From Megalonaias nervosa (lineage: Eukaryota; Mollusca; Bivalvia; Unionida; Unionidae), in the NCBI GenBank assembly GCA_016617855.1, contig JAECUM010017372.1:1-64000 (forward strand): a DNA stretch of 64,000 nt. The letters are read 5' to 3'. Position 1 is the first letter of the stretch. Each line of letters starts with the position of its first letter. Positions 26,880-37,021 of the stretch are shown in pieces. The translations under genes and the position numbers were made by a program. The notes under the pieces are model-generated. The model saw only the letters and a program-made list of their open reading frames with translations. It was not told the DNA's origin and did not search any database.

Positions 26880-27430
26880 TACCTACAGTAGCGCGTATTG
26901 AGGTCAACTCGAACACTGTTACTAAGTTCCCATCCGACTGAGGTTTGCCCTTGTGACGCGGTTGCCATTTTTTTCCTCGTGTCTAGTACCGTGACACCAC
27001 CCATGTTCAATTCCCCTTGACCCTTTACTGCCCCACCATGATAAATTCCCATTGACCCTATATTGCTTGCCTCGAAAAGATTAACTCCTTGCCAAGCATA
27101 TTTTATTTTTATGTTGTATAGTTATTTGTTTGTTTGTGTATGTCTATGTTTTGTTTGTCCCTATAAAACATTTCACATACCTACCTTCAGTAACTCATAT
27201 TAAGGACAACTCTAACGCTGTTAATAATTCACAGTTCGATTGAGGTCAGCCACTTACAGCGCTGTTGCCATTTTTTCCTAGTGTGTCCAGTACCGTGACG
27301 TCACCCATTTTCAATTCCCATTAACCCCCAACTGCCATTTCCATGTTAAGTTCCCACTGACCCTACATTCTTTTCCACTAATTAACACGGAAGTCCCATT
27401 GACCCGCATGTGCCCCCAGTAACTACGTTC
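26880..27430 (-). repeat. Right-arm repeat block with TACCGTGACGTCACC
   Basis: Two diverged ~300-bp copies (about 26880-27090 and 27170-27422) share GCTGTTGCCATTTTTTCC, AGTACCGTGACRYCACCCAT and CAATTCCCATTGACCC. The second mirrors 21318-21415. A related block in the other orientation is at about 57720-57950. Confidence 0.7.
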
Positions 27431-27742
27431 GATATTATTTTAGCACTGATATTTCGAGAACCCCCCCCCCCCCATTAACTTCTAAATGCAAATGTTTAAT
27501 GTTGATTATTTAAAAACGAATTTTGAGCTTATAAAATCAGGTCCGGAGTAGGGGGGGGGGTCCAGGGTTTCAGGACACTCACAGGCTAAAAAAAGAATAA
27601 ATACAAGCGTATAGTCACTGGTCACTTGCAATGTGACCGCCTCTTTATTCTTACGCACATTTATTGCGTATTATTAACACACACTGAGTAAATAGGCACA
27701 GAATTTTGCTTTGGTGCCCTTTCGAGGAAAGTTAGGTCCCTT

Positions 27743-27790
27743 TTGAAATTTTGGACCCCCCGCCGCAACACTTAACCTGATCCGGCCCTG
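27743..27790 (-). repeat. Inverted CAGGGCCGG tip (right), hAT-like
   Basis: Reads CAGGGCCGGATCAGGTTAAG on the minus strand, then CCAAAATTTCAAAAGGG, pairing with 20617-20670. Confidence 0.6.
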
Positions 27791-27889
27791 TATGGACGAG
27801 TATTAGTGTGCTTTTATTATTATTTTTATCTACAGTGTCCAGTCTGATAATAATTAGCATGTACGAACTTAAAGCTCCAGAAATGTAAT

Positions 27890-28112
27890 ATATTGAAAGA
27901 CCAATGAATGATCATTATTACAATAATCAAAGCGATTACAGTGACAATATTCGAAATGACCTCAGAATACATATGAACGGTTCAAAATAAACAAGAAATA
28001 ATAGAGATTTTCAACCTTTGAAGTCAAAACCTCTTCCACCTCCAATTCCGAGTACATACCTAATATCATACAAGTTAAACAATCGGTGGAGGGGTGGGAG
28101 TGGCAAGAAAAC
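27890..28112 (-). repeat. Outer arm of the giant inverted repeat (right)
   Basis: Counterpart of 19860-20065 in reverse complement, ending at the motif CATACAAGTTAAACAATCG followed by GGAGGGGTGGGAG. Confidence 0.7.
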
Positions 28113-28905
28113 TGGAGGTTATATTTAATTGTACATCAAATATACCATCGTGTCAACCGCAGATACCCTTTCGCAACTAAATTTGCATAAATAGTAGGCA
28201 TTTCTGTTGAATTGCAAAAGATGTTATGGTGAATGTACTGGAGAAATTAACCGCTAATGCAACATGGGGTAAACTTTTTTTCACATAAGCACATACAAAG
28301 CACTTTATACTTTCGTTTAGTATTGTTTTTAATTGTAATTGTCCAAAACTTTGTTCATGTGGTTCGTCGAAGCTTAGTCTTCTTTCCCAAAGATTCAGTG
28401 TAACTTGGGCGATTATGGGCATAATTTTTGTAATTTCACATTGCTTGCCTAATTCCTAAACCTTTCTAAATACACACTTGGATCCATGTTCCTTAGCAAC
28501 AAAATGCTTTATCTGTACTTACGTCAATTTCTTTAAAAGGATAATGGAGTCAAAATGTAGCAAATTTTTATCTAATCTGATAAACGATATTTGCTTTACA
28601 TTCGGATACAGTTTGCAATGTTTGTCGTTTGGATTGAAAGATTGTATTTGTACCAAATCAATACAATCTACATTAACGAAATATTTACGTGATTACACTT
28701 TTTTCATCACTTCCCTTCTTCCGTTTGGTAATATTACATGTAAACTAGTCAGATGACCAAACCAGCAAACATAAGTATGTTTACTAAGCTGCTGGTCAAG
28801 GAATGTGGCATGAAGTGCTTCGTAGAGAATACATATAATATTTCCCGATTAGGGATCACGCATATAAATGTAACAAGATGTAATGGTCCTGATTCAAATA
28901 TAATC

Positions 28906-28941
<36 letters not shown>

Positions 28942-29405
28942 GCACCATAACTTTTGATCGACGTCACCCAAAGCTTACATCCCCAACGTGGGCAAGGGCA
29001 TTGATAATTAGGCAGTATGTATTTTTTAAATGTTACATTTATCGTCAGTCTGGAATTCGTTTAATGACTAAATTTAGAAATAAGATTCATGATGCTCTTT
29101 ATTCGAAGTAAGTAAATAGGCAAATTGTGCTTCATACAGCCTGCGTAAAAATGGTAGGTCAATGGTGAAAGTAAAATCGTGTCGAGTTCCTGAGAAAAAG
29201 TGTCGCATGGATAAGTATATCTGGGTTGCAAGAACTCAACAAGTTGGCCTAGCGTTGGCTGCATATTCGATATTTGTGTATATTTCATTGTGTGGCAAGA
29301 TGTTAAACAAACAATTTAATAGTCACTGGCAGAATGAAACTCGCTAATAATTCGTGTGATACTTTTTTGAAAAGCAGAATCATGTTAAAATTGTAATTAA
29401 TTATA
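28113..29405. other. Gene-free stretch with (GA)n
   Basis: AT-rich DNA with a (GA)n run at about 28909-28938. No supported gene on either strand. Confidence 0.55.
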
Positions 29406-29704
29406 TGTTCCCACAGTAGGAACCGTTAAAGAAAATTCGTCTATTCCATGTCGAGAAATAGGGAGCTCAATATTTGGAAGATATAATAAAGCCTATAAGG
29501 AGATTACGTCTTCAGTGAATATGTGGACCTTATATTTCACGCTTAAAATGATTTTGGCATGGATCGCTCTTTTAAAGCTTTTACGTAGGAATTTGTTTGA
29601 CTCTAAAAAAAGTATTGACGATGTTAGTCGAGAGAAGTGGTACAAAAGGAGGGTCTTTACGGATATGGGCAGTATTCAATAGTTAGAGTCTTTGGACAGA
29701 CTGT
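29406..29704 (+). repeat. Complex repeat family, partial unit left of the Polinton
   Basis: Contains the family landmarks ATTCGTCTATTCCATGTCGA, GAAATAGGGAGCTCAATATT, AAGGAGATTAC and CACGCTTAAAATGATTTTGG. The same order recurs at 47.7-48.6, 54.2-55.2 and (inverted) 55.3-56.2 kb. It is interrupted by the Polinton insertion at 29705. Confidence 0.75.
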
Positions 29705-29705
29705 A
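29700..29705. repeat. Left target-site duplication ACTGTA
   Basis: ACTGTA abuts the left TIR; the last A may be shared with the TIR tip. It matches 47622-47627. Related unoccupied sites in the same host repeat family lie near 54491-54505 (ACAGATGGTAGCC) and 48328-48343. Confidence 0.8.
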
Positions 29706-30246
29706 GTAGCATATGTAATTTGAGGTTTCTATTTCAGAGACCCCCTACCCCCCAAAACGTTATACGTTAGCATTTTTGTCGGCAGCCTTTTTTTTAGCTT
29801 AAAATGATGACTTTCATATTTCTGACAAAAATATGTTTTGTTGGGGTAGGGGTGTCTCTGAGATAGAAACAACTCAATTACTTATACTACTATTACACTC
29901 TAGAAATTATTTTTGTAGTTTTAGACAAAATTTCATATTAAACAATAAAATATTATATATAATGTCCTTCTGTTATCCAACCCGACATGTTGGATTTGAT
30001 CTGACAAACAGATTTTGTAAGAGATTTAATTCCATCAAATCAGCCTCAGGTTATACTGGTATAAAGCCTAAAATAATAAGCGATTGTATTTAAAAAGTTG
30101 GATATCATATATCACCAAAATATGGATCAATTTGTTTATTCGCGACTGAAAATGATGTGAGAATAGCGGGTTGGGCAGATGATGTGATGACATTTATTGA
30201 TAATATGGTTGATATTTTATTTGATAACGATATTTCTAAAGCTATA
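29705..30246 (+). repeat. Left terminal inverted repeat (542 bp) with a tip hairpin
   Basis: Matches the complement of 47081-47621 with roughly eight differences plus a small T-tract change. The outer 185 bp is itself an imperfect inverted repeat: 29706-29753 pairs with 29843-29890, and pairing continues inward through the AAAACG...ATTTTTGTC and GACAAAAATATGTTTT blocks. The inner half carries an inward-reading ORF. Confidence 0.92.
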
Positions 30247-30255
30247 CAAAATTAA
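29962..30255 (+). pseudogene. TIR-encoded protein, left copy, with a premature stop
   Basis: Left copy of the gene carried in both TIRs, reading inward. It starts MSFCYPTRHVGFDLT at 29962, just after a TATATA-rich stretch; an upstream ATG at 29833 lies in the terminal hairpin arm and is a less likely start. A TAA at 30091-30093 replaces the AAA (Lys) codon found in the right copy. After the stop the frame stays open to 30253-30255, overlapping the end of the minus-strand gene next to it. I do not recognise the family. The right copy is intact, so the stop need not remove the function. Confidence 0.6.
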
Positions 30256-30751
30256 ACATCTACTGTTGCAACCCATATTTTATTATAATCTTTTTCATAT
30301 CTGCTAACTCTCATTGGCAGAATATCTGTTAACATACTGTCAATAATACGAAACTCGCGTATTAAATCATCCATATCATATTTTATACCCCTCAAATAAG
30401 ATCGTATCTGATCAAGTAATTTTTTATAGGTGATACTTGCTGTTTTGCAAGCATATTTTTTAGTCGCAAGATGAGTTCAATTTTTTTACACGCTGTTGCA
30501 AGAGAAACACCAACACCAGATATTATTAACAAAAACGGATTTAATGATGCGCCACTTGAAATTATACCAGAGCTAGTCATTAACAACGGTAAATATGATA
30601 TCACTCGGAGTATTTTGGTATAGTATTTGTAACATTTTTTTACGCACCAAAATTTTTTATGATAATATCTGTAATATTGTATTAGAGCGTCCACATCTTG
30701 TTTTGGAATGTTTTCTGAAATATGATTAAAATCAACTATATTTTTTTTCAT
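30252..30751 (-). pseudogene. Polinton membrane-protein gene of unknown function, frameshifted
   Basis: The first 119 residues have a Tyr/Lys-rich N-terminus (QYYRYYHKKFW), then a hydrophobic stretch VISYLPLLMTSSGIISSG and a second one FLLIISGVGVSLATACKK, consistent with a two-pass membrane hairpin, followed by a basic helix. The frame ends at 30392. In the neighbouring frame a natural-looking C-terminus continues (SYLRGIKYDMDDLIREF) to a stop at 30252-30254. The switch falls at an A6 run near 30412. The family is unknown to me; small membrane-active proteins are common in Polinton virions, but a capsid role here is only a guess. It is the first gene inside the left TIR and is co-oriented with the tail-fibre-like gene. 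Confidence 0.6.
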
Positions 30752-30820
30752 TATATAATATTTGTTTACAGATTTTATACAATAGTGCCAGTCCCGGGGT
30801 TTGATTTATTATACTGTGAT

Positions 30821-31992
30821 CTAAGTAATTAATTGTGGAGTTTCTGCGACAAATTCAAGACACCACCAGTAAGTCGCTGCGGTTAATGTTTTATCAGATG
30901 GTTCCAGTAGAAATGCTTCTTCGGCATCTTTATTTAACACTATAGATACAGTTCCAGAAAATTCGTCGGTTGAATGACGCCATGGAAATTTAGTAAGTAT
31001 AATGAATTTTGCACTGCTAAATACGGACAGCCTATACACACCAGTAACTTTCGCGGTATGTCTAATAAAGATATTTTTACTTGACCATGTTGCTGACCAT
31101 GATGCTACTGTGTATACCACGTTGATGATCTGTTCGTGAGGAATTTTAATCAGATTCGTTTCTTCAATAATATCAGGAATTCCGCTAACAATATCGTTTA
31201 GTTTTATGTTAATGTCAGCGAGTTTAATATCTACAACCGCTGGACTTCCAAAAAATTCATTAATAGATTTGTTTATATTTCTACGAAAATTCAGGAACGT
31301 TTGTACGTGATTAGAAAAATCAGTTCTAATAGCGTTAATTCCATCGTTTATTAGAATATTAATATCGTCGATGTATTTTTTTGTTACTGCGTCAAAATCT
31401 GTTTCTGGTGTTCTGAGATTATTAATACCAATATTGTTCATGTTGAGGAATGCGCGCATTATACCACCGTTGACTAACACATACTTAGATTCTTGATCAT
31501 CGACGTATTTTTTTGTTGCTGCGTCTGATTCTGCAGCTGGGTCTCCAAGGTATGTAATTTTTTTTCCCGACATGATAATATTACCTGTAACTGTCTCACC
31601 TATTTTATAAAGTTTGTTATCATCAACATACTTTAACTGCAAATAACTTACCGCTTGAGTTTGATTTAAGTTTGCTGGCGGATACCTGGTCTCTAAATTT
31701 ATAATTTTTTTTCTGACATATCTAAGTTACCGCTTAAAGTTCCACCAGATTTATCTAGTTTATTATTATCGACTAATTTAAGTTGTGCATAACTAACGGC
31801 TTGTGTATTAACAACATTTATAGGTGGATAATCTGTTTCTAACTCTAATACTCGTTGATTTGACATAAACAAGTTTCCCGTCATTGTGTCGCCGGATTTT
31901 TTTAGATAGCCTGATAAATCCACCTTACCGTCTGTTGTACTTTCAGCTGATGAATCTCCTACTAATGTTCCAAATTTTGAATAAAAACTCAT
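30821..31992 (-). pseudogene. Tail-fibre-like repeat protein, frameshifted
   Basis: The N-terminal part (31992-31699) and the rest (31642-30821) belong to one gene. The frame changes at the A8 run near 31710, and module order continues across it. Four modules follow the pattern SG-T-GN-M then a PP or DP turn: KKSGDTMTGNLFMSNQRV, DKSGGTLSGNLDMS, IGETVTGNIIMSGKKI and GGIMRAFLNMNNIGI. They are joined by linkers such as PAAESDAATKKYVDD and TDFDAVTKKYIDD. This Y-V-D/TKK repeat is well known in phage and giant-virus tail-fibre and surface proteins, where it builds trimeric beta-rich shafts. The last ~150 residues form a non-repeat, probably beta-rich head domain. It shares a ~50-bp divergent promoter region with the ATPase gene. 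A receptor-binding spike is the likely role (inference). Confidence 0.75.
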
Positions 31993-32043
31993 TATTTATT
32001 TATCGTTTGACAAAATTATATAGCATAAAATTATATAACAATA
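31993..32043. promoter_or_regulatory. Divergent promoter region, tail-fibre gene/ATPase gene
   Basis: Only 51 bp separate the two opposite start codons. It holds TTGACAAAATTATATA (about 32007-32022) and a second AAAATTATATAA close to the ATPase start. Similar TGACAAAATT/TATA strings precede other late-type genes of this element (34681, 35042, 37200). Confidence 0.5.
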
Positions 32044-32719
32044 ATGTCAAAATCATCGATATTAAATTTTGATACAGAACGTTTGGTGAAACATAAACAT
32101 AACAATGAACTTCCAGATTGTCATTATCTTATCGTTGGGAGAACTGGATCGGGAAAAACAAACTTACTTATGAACTTACTTCTCGGAGATACTTTTAACT
32201 ACGATCGCGTTTATATTTCCACGATTAACTCGCAGCAAGATAAGTACGAGCTACTTAACAATTATATTGACAAACTTCGTGATGATCTTGAGGCTGGCGA
32301 AGATTTTTTTATTATCAAACAACCAGAAGAACTTATTCCAGTTAATCAACTTGATTCGTCCGAACACAAGGTAGTTGTTTTTTGATGATATTCCGCTAAA
32401 CAATGAAGAAATGAATAAAATCAGATCATATTTTTCACTGTCGCGAAATAAAAAATGTAATTCTATTTATCTCGCCCAGAGTTTTAATAATGTTGATAGA
32501 TTTATTAGGCGAAATACTGGTTGTTTTATATTATTTCCAGGACTTGATAATGTTGACGTTAGAAATATGGCGAACGAGCAATATGGTGATCTAACAAAAG
32601 ATAAATTTATTGAATTATATCATCAAGCAACGGCAAATAAATACGACTTTTTGTTTGATAGATTAACAAATGATACGAGTAAAATGTTTAGATGCTGTAT
32701 TGAAAAATATCTACAGTAA
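32044..32719 (+). pseudogene. ATP: DNA-packaging ATPase (A32/FtsK-HerA type), frameshifted
   Basis: Walker A is LIVGRTGSGKTNLLMNLL at about residues 28-45. Walker B is VVVFDD, split by a frame change in a T6 run near 32379-32384. Downstream, YFSLSRNKKCNSIYLAQSF is the sensor/arginine region typical of viral packaging ATPases, and FILFPGLDN follows. Total length (~225 residues) fits the compact Polinton ATPase. The enzyme would pump element DNA into a capsid. It is the first gene of the plus-strand virion block and is divergent from the tail-fibre-like gene. With the Walker B site broken the protein could not work unless the frame change is an artefact. Confidence 0.9.
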
Positions 32720-32745
32720 TTTTTATACAAAATAGTATATAATTA

Positions 32746-33811
32746 ATGGAAAGACAAGCAAAGTATAGAAAACATGTAGAAAATCTAAAAACACTTGCGC
32801 AAACTCAAGTAAAATTTAAGCAGCAAGTACAGCAAGCACGACGTGGCCAAGTGATTGCAGCAGAAACAACAGCCGCCGCTCTCAAGCCAGTTACTGAAGC
32901 TTTACTTGGAAAACAACCTGAAACCAAACCATTATCAGAAGAAGAACTTAAGCAACTACAGGAAAAAGGTTTACTCGGACTAATTAAAGAACAACAAGAA
33001 GAAACTGTTGGAAGAATTGCTGAGATATTTGAAGAAGAAAAAAGAAGATTAGCTGAGGCACTTGTAGCAAATATCGCTGATCCGGTTGCAAGACAAACTG
33101 AACTAGATCGGCTAATAAATAATCCACTGGCATTTGAAAAAAAATTAGCAGAATTAACAACACAAGAAATTTAAAAAATTGGAGAATATTGAAAAAGAGC
33201 AAGAAAGAGTTGGCCAGTTAACGGTAAAGTTTATGGAAATTGAAGATCAAAAACGATGGTATATAAAACAAGCAAATAATGAGATAACAAACGATGAATA
33301 TAATGAATTTTTAGAGAAAGAAAATATAAAAGATCTTGATAATATAAGTAAATGGAGTGATGAAGAATTTAACACTTTAATTAATAAATTAACTGTAATA
33401 ATGAACGACGGTGTTACTGCTAGAAATGAGTTAAACACAGTTACAGAAGGGATAAATATACTTCCACTTTACGATAAAATTAGACATGGTGTTATTGCTT
33501 TAGTAATTGGAAAAGCAGCACAAAGCAGTAGAACAAAACCTTTTGGTAAGGGGTGGAATTTTAAAAGAAAATTTGGATTATTCGATAAAAGTCGTATAGA
33601 AAAATATAAAGAAAAAACAGGAACTGGAGTTAGAGTATTTTCATCAGTTACTGAAATGATAGGCAGATTAATGCTATTGATATCATCAAAAGAAGCTGGA
33701 AATGTTGGTGCTGAAATTGACAATGAAATTATTGACATACTTGATAATTTGAGATCGGAAAATTTATTAACATCTGACGAATACGAAACTTTACACCTTG
33801 ATTTGATATAA
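32746..33811 (+). pseudogene. Coiled-coil protein of the virion block, frameshifted
   Basis: The first 142 residues are almost all charged helix (KHVENLKTLAQTQVKFKQQV, then EEEKRRLAEALVANIADP), a long coiled coil. The frame ends at 33172-33174. The next frame opens without an ATG and continues charged helix, then enters a compact region with TEGINILPLYDKIRHGVIAL, KPFGKGWNFKRKFG and a leucine-rich C-terminus. Lack of a start codon for the second part and continuity of the helix suggest one ~350-residue gene with a frame change near 33160-33178. The family is unknown to me. Its position between the ATPase and penton-like genes suggests a structural or scaffold role (inference). Two separate genes remain possible. 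Confidence 0.6.
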
Positions 33812-33883
33812 ATCAAGGCGATTTGATATCAAATCAAGGCGACTTAATCGCGGCAATTTGATTTTATAAAAATATAATAATAA

Positions 33884-34645
33884 ATGTCAGCAACATTATT
33901 ACTAGACTCTAGCCAATCTGATAAAGATAGCGCAAATTTTTCAGCAAAGTATATTCCGCCAATAGAACTAGATCGTGAAAAACAATATGAAATTGGACTT
34001 ATTTCCTGCACTTGTTGGAATGCTATGGCTAATGTAAAAACTGGAGTAAACGATGAATTTTCATTTAGTGTTCCTATAAGTACTCCACCATTTGTCGCGT
34101 GGAAAACAATTAAAATTCCACAAGGAGCCTATAATATTACTGATCTAAATAAAATAATAAAAGAACTTATAACAAAAAATAAAGGTATAGCAGATAATTT
34201 TGAGCTTACACCAAATTATAATACGTTACGCGCAAGAATGAAATTAAAAGATATAACAGTTAGTCTTGTATCGCAAACAAGTATCGCACCACTGATAGGA
34301 TTTTATAATTATGTATATCCTGCTTTTAATCGTGATAATCCCGAAACGTATGAAGGTGAAAAACCAGTAAATATAACTGATGTAAACACAATATTGGTAA
34401 ATTGCTCCATCGCATCTGGTTCTTATTCAGCTAAAGGTAGTAAAGGACAAACGATATACAGTTTTTCACCAGACGTTCCACCAGGATCTCTTATGCAAAT
34501 TAGTCCACGTCGTATTATTTATTATCCGTTAAACGTTGAAAATCAAATAACAGAAGTAAATATGTAGTTAACTGATCAGTCTGGAAGACAGTTAGATCAT
34601 AATAATGAAGTTGTTACTTATTATTTACACCTACGCGTTGCATAG
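33884..34645 (+). pseudogene. Penton-like minor capsid protein, premature amber stop
   Basis: Begins MSATLLLDSSQSDKDSANF with YIPPIELDREKQYEIGLISC, then WKTIKIPQGAYNITDLNKII, motifs I know from the minor (penton/single jelly-roll) capsid protein family of Polintons and adintovirus-like elements. The middle and C-terminal parts look beta-rich. The frame stops at an amber at 34565-34567, but a family-like C-terminus with LHLRVA continues in the same frame to 34643-34645, so this is a nonsense lesion rather than the true end. The protein would form fivefold vertices. The ATG at 33884 follows a TATA-like AT-rich stretch. The penton assignment rests on motif memory and position. Confidence 0.7.
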
Positions 34646-34710
34646 GCGCGAGCAATAGTAAACATATTTTCTGAATGATTTGACAACAAAATTATACAAC
34701 CTCAGATATA

Positions 34711-35026
34711 ATGAAACAGAAAAAAGTTTATAGAAGAAAAATAGTAGGAGGATTTTTAGGAAATATATTTGCTAAAATTATAAAAAAATATTCCAGGAAT
34801 AGCTCACAAAGTTGCACCAATTGCACTTGACGCTGATAAAATAAAAGGCGCACCGCAAAGCGGATTACCGCAACGTGGTATACCGACAATCAAACAAGCT
34901 ATTTCAGAAATCGCACCAACAAAAGAAACACAACGCGCAATGATAGCAACAACAAAAAAACTTTTTTCGCCACGAGGAAAACAAATTATACAAAAATTAA
35001 TATCTAAAATAACAGCGCCGCAATAA
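34711..35026 (+). pseudogene. Small basic virion-type protein, frameshifted
   Basis: Too short to stand out as an ORF. It starts at ATG 34711 just after TGACAACAAAATTATACA. A basic N-terminus (KQKKVYRRKIVGGFLGNIF) leads into an amphipathic segment, then the frame changes at the A7 run near 34783-34789 and continues as IPGIAHKVAPIALDADK with PQSGLPQRGIP and a basic tail to 35024-35026. A Gly-Gly hydrophobic start plus basic tail recalls membrane-active or DNA-condensing core proteins (pVI/pX-like) of adenovirus-type virions. That comparison is by style only. Confidence 0.5.
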
Positions 35027-35075
35027 CTTCGCTATCATTGATGACAAAATTTTGTATAACCTAATAAATAAAAAA

Positions 35076-36587
35076 ATGTCTGTAAAAAATTATCTCGATT
35101 TAGCAGAAATTTATGACACAGACGACACAGTAACAGAATTCGAATACGTTGAATATCTTGATGAAAATACTAGAGACGAGGATTTATTTCTACTGCCTCA
35201 TAAAGCAATGTTGGAAGTTCGTGGTCAGATTATGACAGTAGCTGTTCCACCTGCCGCAATTGATGCTGGAATAGAAGTAGCTCTTATAAATGACGGTTGG
35301 TGTTTATTTAAAAGTGCTAAATATCAGCTGGCCAATCAAATTGTCGAAGATATTTCAAATCACTTACAAGTTGAAAGTACAATCTTAAATATTATTTCGT
35401 TTTCCGACGATTACTCCAGATCAACTACAACTAATATGATGTGGTTTAAAGATACTGGAATTGGTACAGCAGGGTCTGGAGAATTTATTTTAATAAGAGC
35501 ATTGGCTGTTGGAGCTAATGCCGCTGCAGATCTTGTAACTGTAAGAAATTTTCTTATTGCTAATGCTGCCAATTTTGGTATAGCCCCACCAGCTGCAGCT
35601 GCTGATGAAAACGCTACAAGAGTCTCACTTACTGCAGCTTGTAATAATCTTGGTATAGCCATACCAGGAGCAGCTGCTGACGGTAATGCAATGTTAGTTT
35701 TGATTAACAATTTAGTTAATAACCGACAGTTAACGTAAAAAATGTATGTTACAATGAAGGTTATGTTAAGAGAAAAGCACTTGCAGCAGAATCAAATCAA
35801 ATTACAATGATGCTGCCGTTAAGTACAATATTTGGCTTTTGCAGGGACTATAATAAAGTATTTCGTGGAGTTAAACATACGCTTATTTTAGATCGATCAG
35901 AACAAAACGATTGCCTGTTTAGGTCAGGTGGGGTTGATGTACAATTTGTCATAAACAAACTTGCGCTGTGGATGCCAAGAATAACTCCGTCTATCACTAA
36001 AATGGCGGAATTAAATAATATGCTGGAAAAACACAAACAGAATTTATTTGCAGCAACATAGAATATATCAAACGGCAGTTCTGAATACCACAGACTACAC
36101 ATGGCAAGTCACAACGACACCAAGTGAACAAAAACCACGGCAATTATTTGTTGTATTTCAGAGACAAGCTCGACGTAACAACCAACAACAAAATAATGCG
36201 ATATTTGATAGCGCTAATGTTAGGCGAATATATGCTAGAATAAATTCAAAACAATATCCAGAACGAGCGATAGAATGTAATTTTGCAGATGATGAGAATA
36301 AAAATATTACTAGACCGTACATGTATTTACTCGACGCAGTGCAAAAATATCAAGATGTTGGAGATGGATCTCAGATATCAGTAGAGGAATTTCGTACACT
36401 TTACCCAATATTTTATTTTGATGTTAGTAAACATAGCGAGCGAGCTGTAGACAGCACAGCTGATATTGAAATTACTTGGACACTAGGAGCACTTCCAGCA
36501 GTGCCGTTAAACATGTATGCGTTAGTGATAAGCGATAGATTTGTTACAGTTGACTCTGTCGGAGGTAAAATGACAGTCCAAGTTTGA
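35076..36587 (+). pseudogene. MCP: Major capsid protein (hexon-like double jelly roll), frameshifted
   Basis: The ATG at 35076 (MSVKNYLDLAEIYDTDD) follows TGACAAAATTTTGTATAA. Known family landmarks in order: FKSAKYQLAN (about residue 82), a long Ala-rich stretch, TIFGFCRDYNKVFRGVKH (about 35825), LWMPRITPSITKMAELN (about 35970), PRQLFVVFQRQAR (about 36135), NVRRIYARINSKQYPE (about 36210), TLYPIFYFDVSKHSER (about 36400) and LVISDRF near the end. LWxPxxTPS, the LYPxFxFDVSKxSE box and ALVISD are what I recall of Polinton capsid proteins. Frame changes occur near 35725 and 36045. At ~500 residues the joined span fits the family. It would make the trimeric hexon-like capsomers. An Ala-rich duplicated insertion is unusual (see findings). 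Confidence 0.88.
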
Positions 36588-36622
36588 AAAACTTTAGGTT
36601 TAATCTATAATCTTTATATAAG

Positions 36623-37021
36623 ATGACAAAATATATTGTAAAAGAAATACATTTGACTGATGGTCAAGTTAAAAAATTAGCAGCCGCTGTTGCAAAACGG
36701 AGGCAGGTTTCATTAAAGGTCAACCCTAACGCCCAAGCACCTGCTTGGGGTATTTTAACAAAATTAATGTTAACCAAAAAACAAGTAAATAAATACGATC
36801 GCAAAAAACCTTTTGTTTTAAATTTAAGCGCTGCAAAAATAACTGCGATGGTAAAACATGGCGGCTTCTTCGGTCCGGCACTATCTGTAATAGCTAAAAC
36901 ATTACTACCTAAAATGTTGCCAGTGTTAGGTACATTGGGACTAGCAGCAGCGTCTGGAGCAGTATCTGGCGCAGCGGAAAAGGCAGTTAAAGGTAGTGGT
37001 ATAAAGAAAATTTTCGTATGA
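36623..37021 (+). CDS. Polinton minor virion protein, Gly/Ala hydrophobic C-terminus
   Basis: An intact 132-residue ORF. The N-terminal half has two similar blocks, LTDGQVKKLAAAVAKRRQV and LMLTKKQVNKYDRKKPFVL, followed by LSAAKITAMVKHGGFFG. The C-terminus is a hydrophobic Gly/Ala segment (LPVLGTLGLAAASGAVSG) ending in a short basic tail. The block order Q...L..A, LT..Q, L....I......GGF and a Gly/Ala tail is a frequent Polinton protein layout. A membrane-active capsid-interior role (pVI-like) is plausible but unproven. The ATG follows a TATATAAG stretch. The stop codon lies in the first unit of a 42-bp tandem array. Confidence 0.75.
   Translation: MTKYIVKEIHLTDGQVKKLAAAVAKRRQVSLKVNPNAQAPAWGILTKLMLTKKQVNKYDRKKPFVLNLSAAKITAMVKHGGFFGPALSVIAKTLLPKMLPVLGTLGLAAASGAVSGAAEKAVKGSGIKKIFV

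Noticed and set aside
20617..27790. Single 7.2-kb hAT transposon
   Set aside because: The tips are inverted and hAT-like, but the flanking 8-mers do not match and no transposase is present.
29833..29961. Upstream part of the TIR ORF as coding
   Set aside because: It overlaps the terminal hairpin arm; the later ATG at 29962 with a TATATA stretch is the more likely start.
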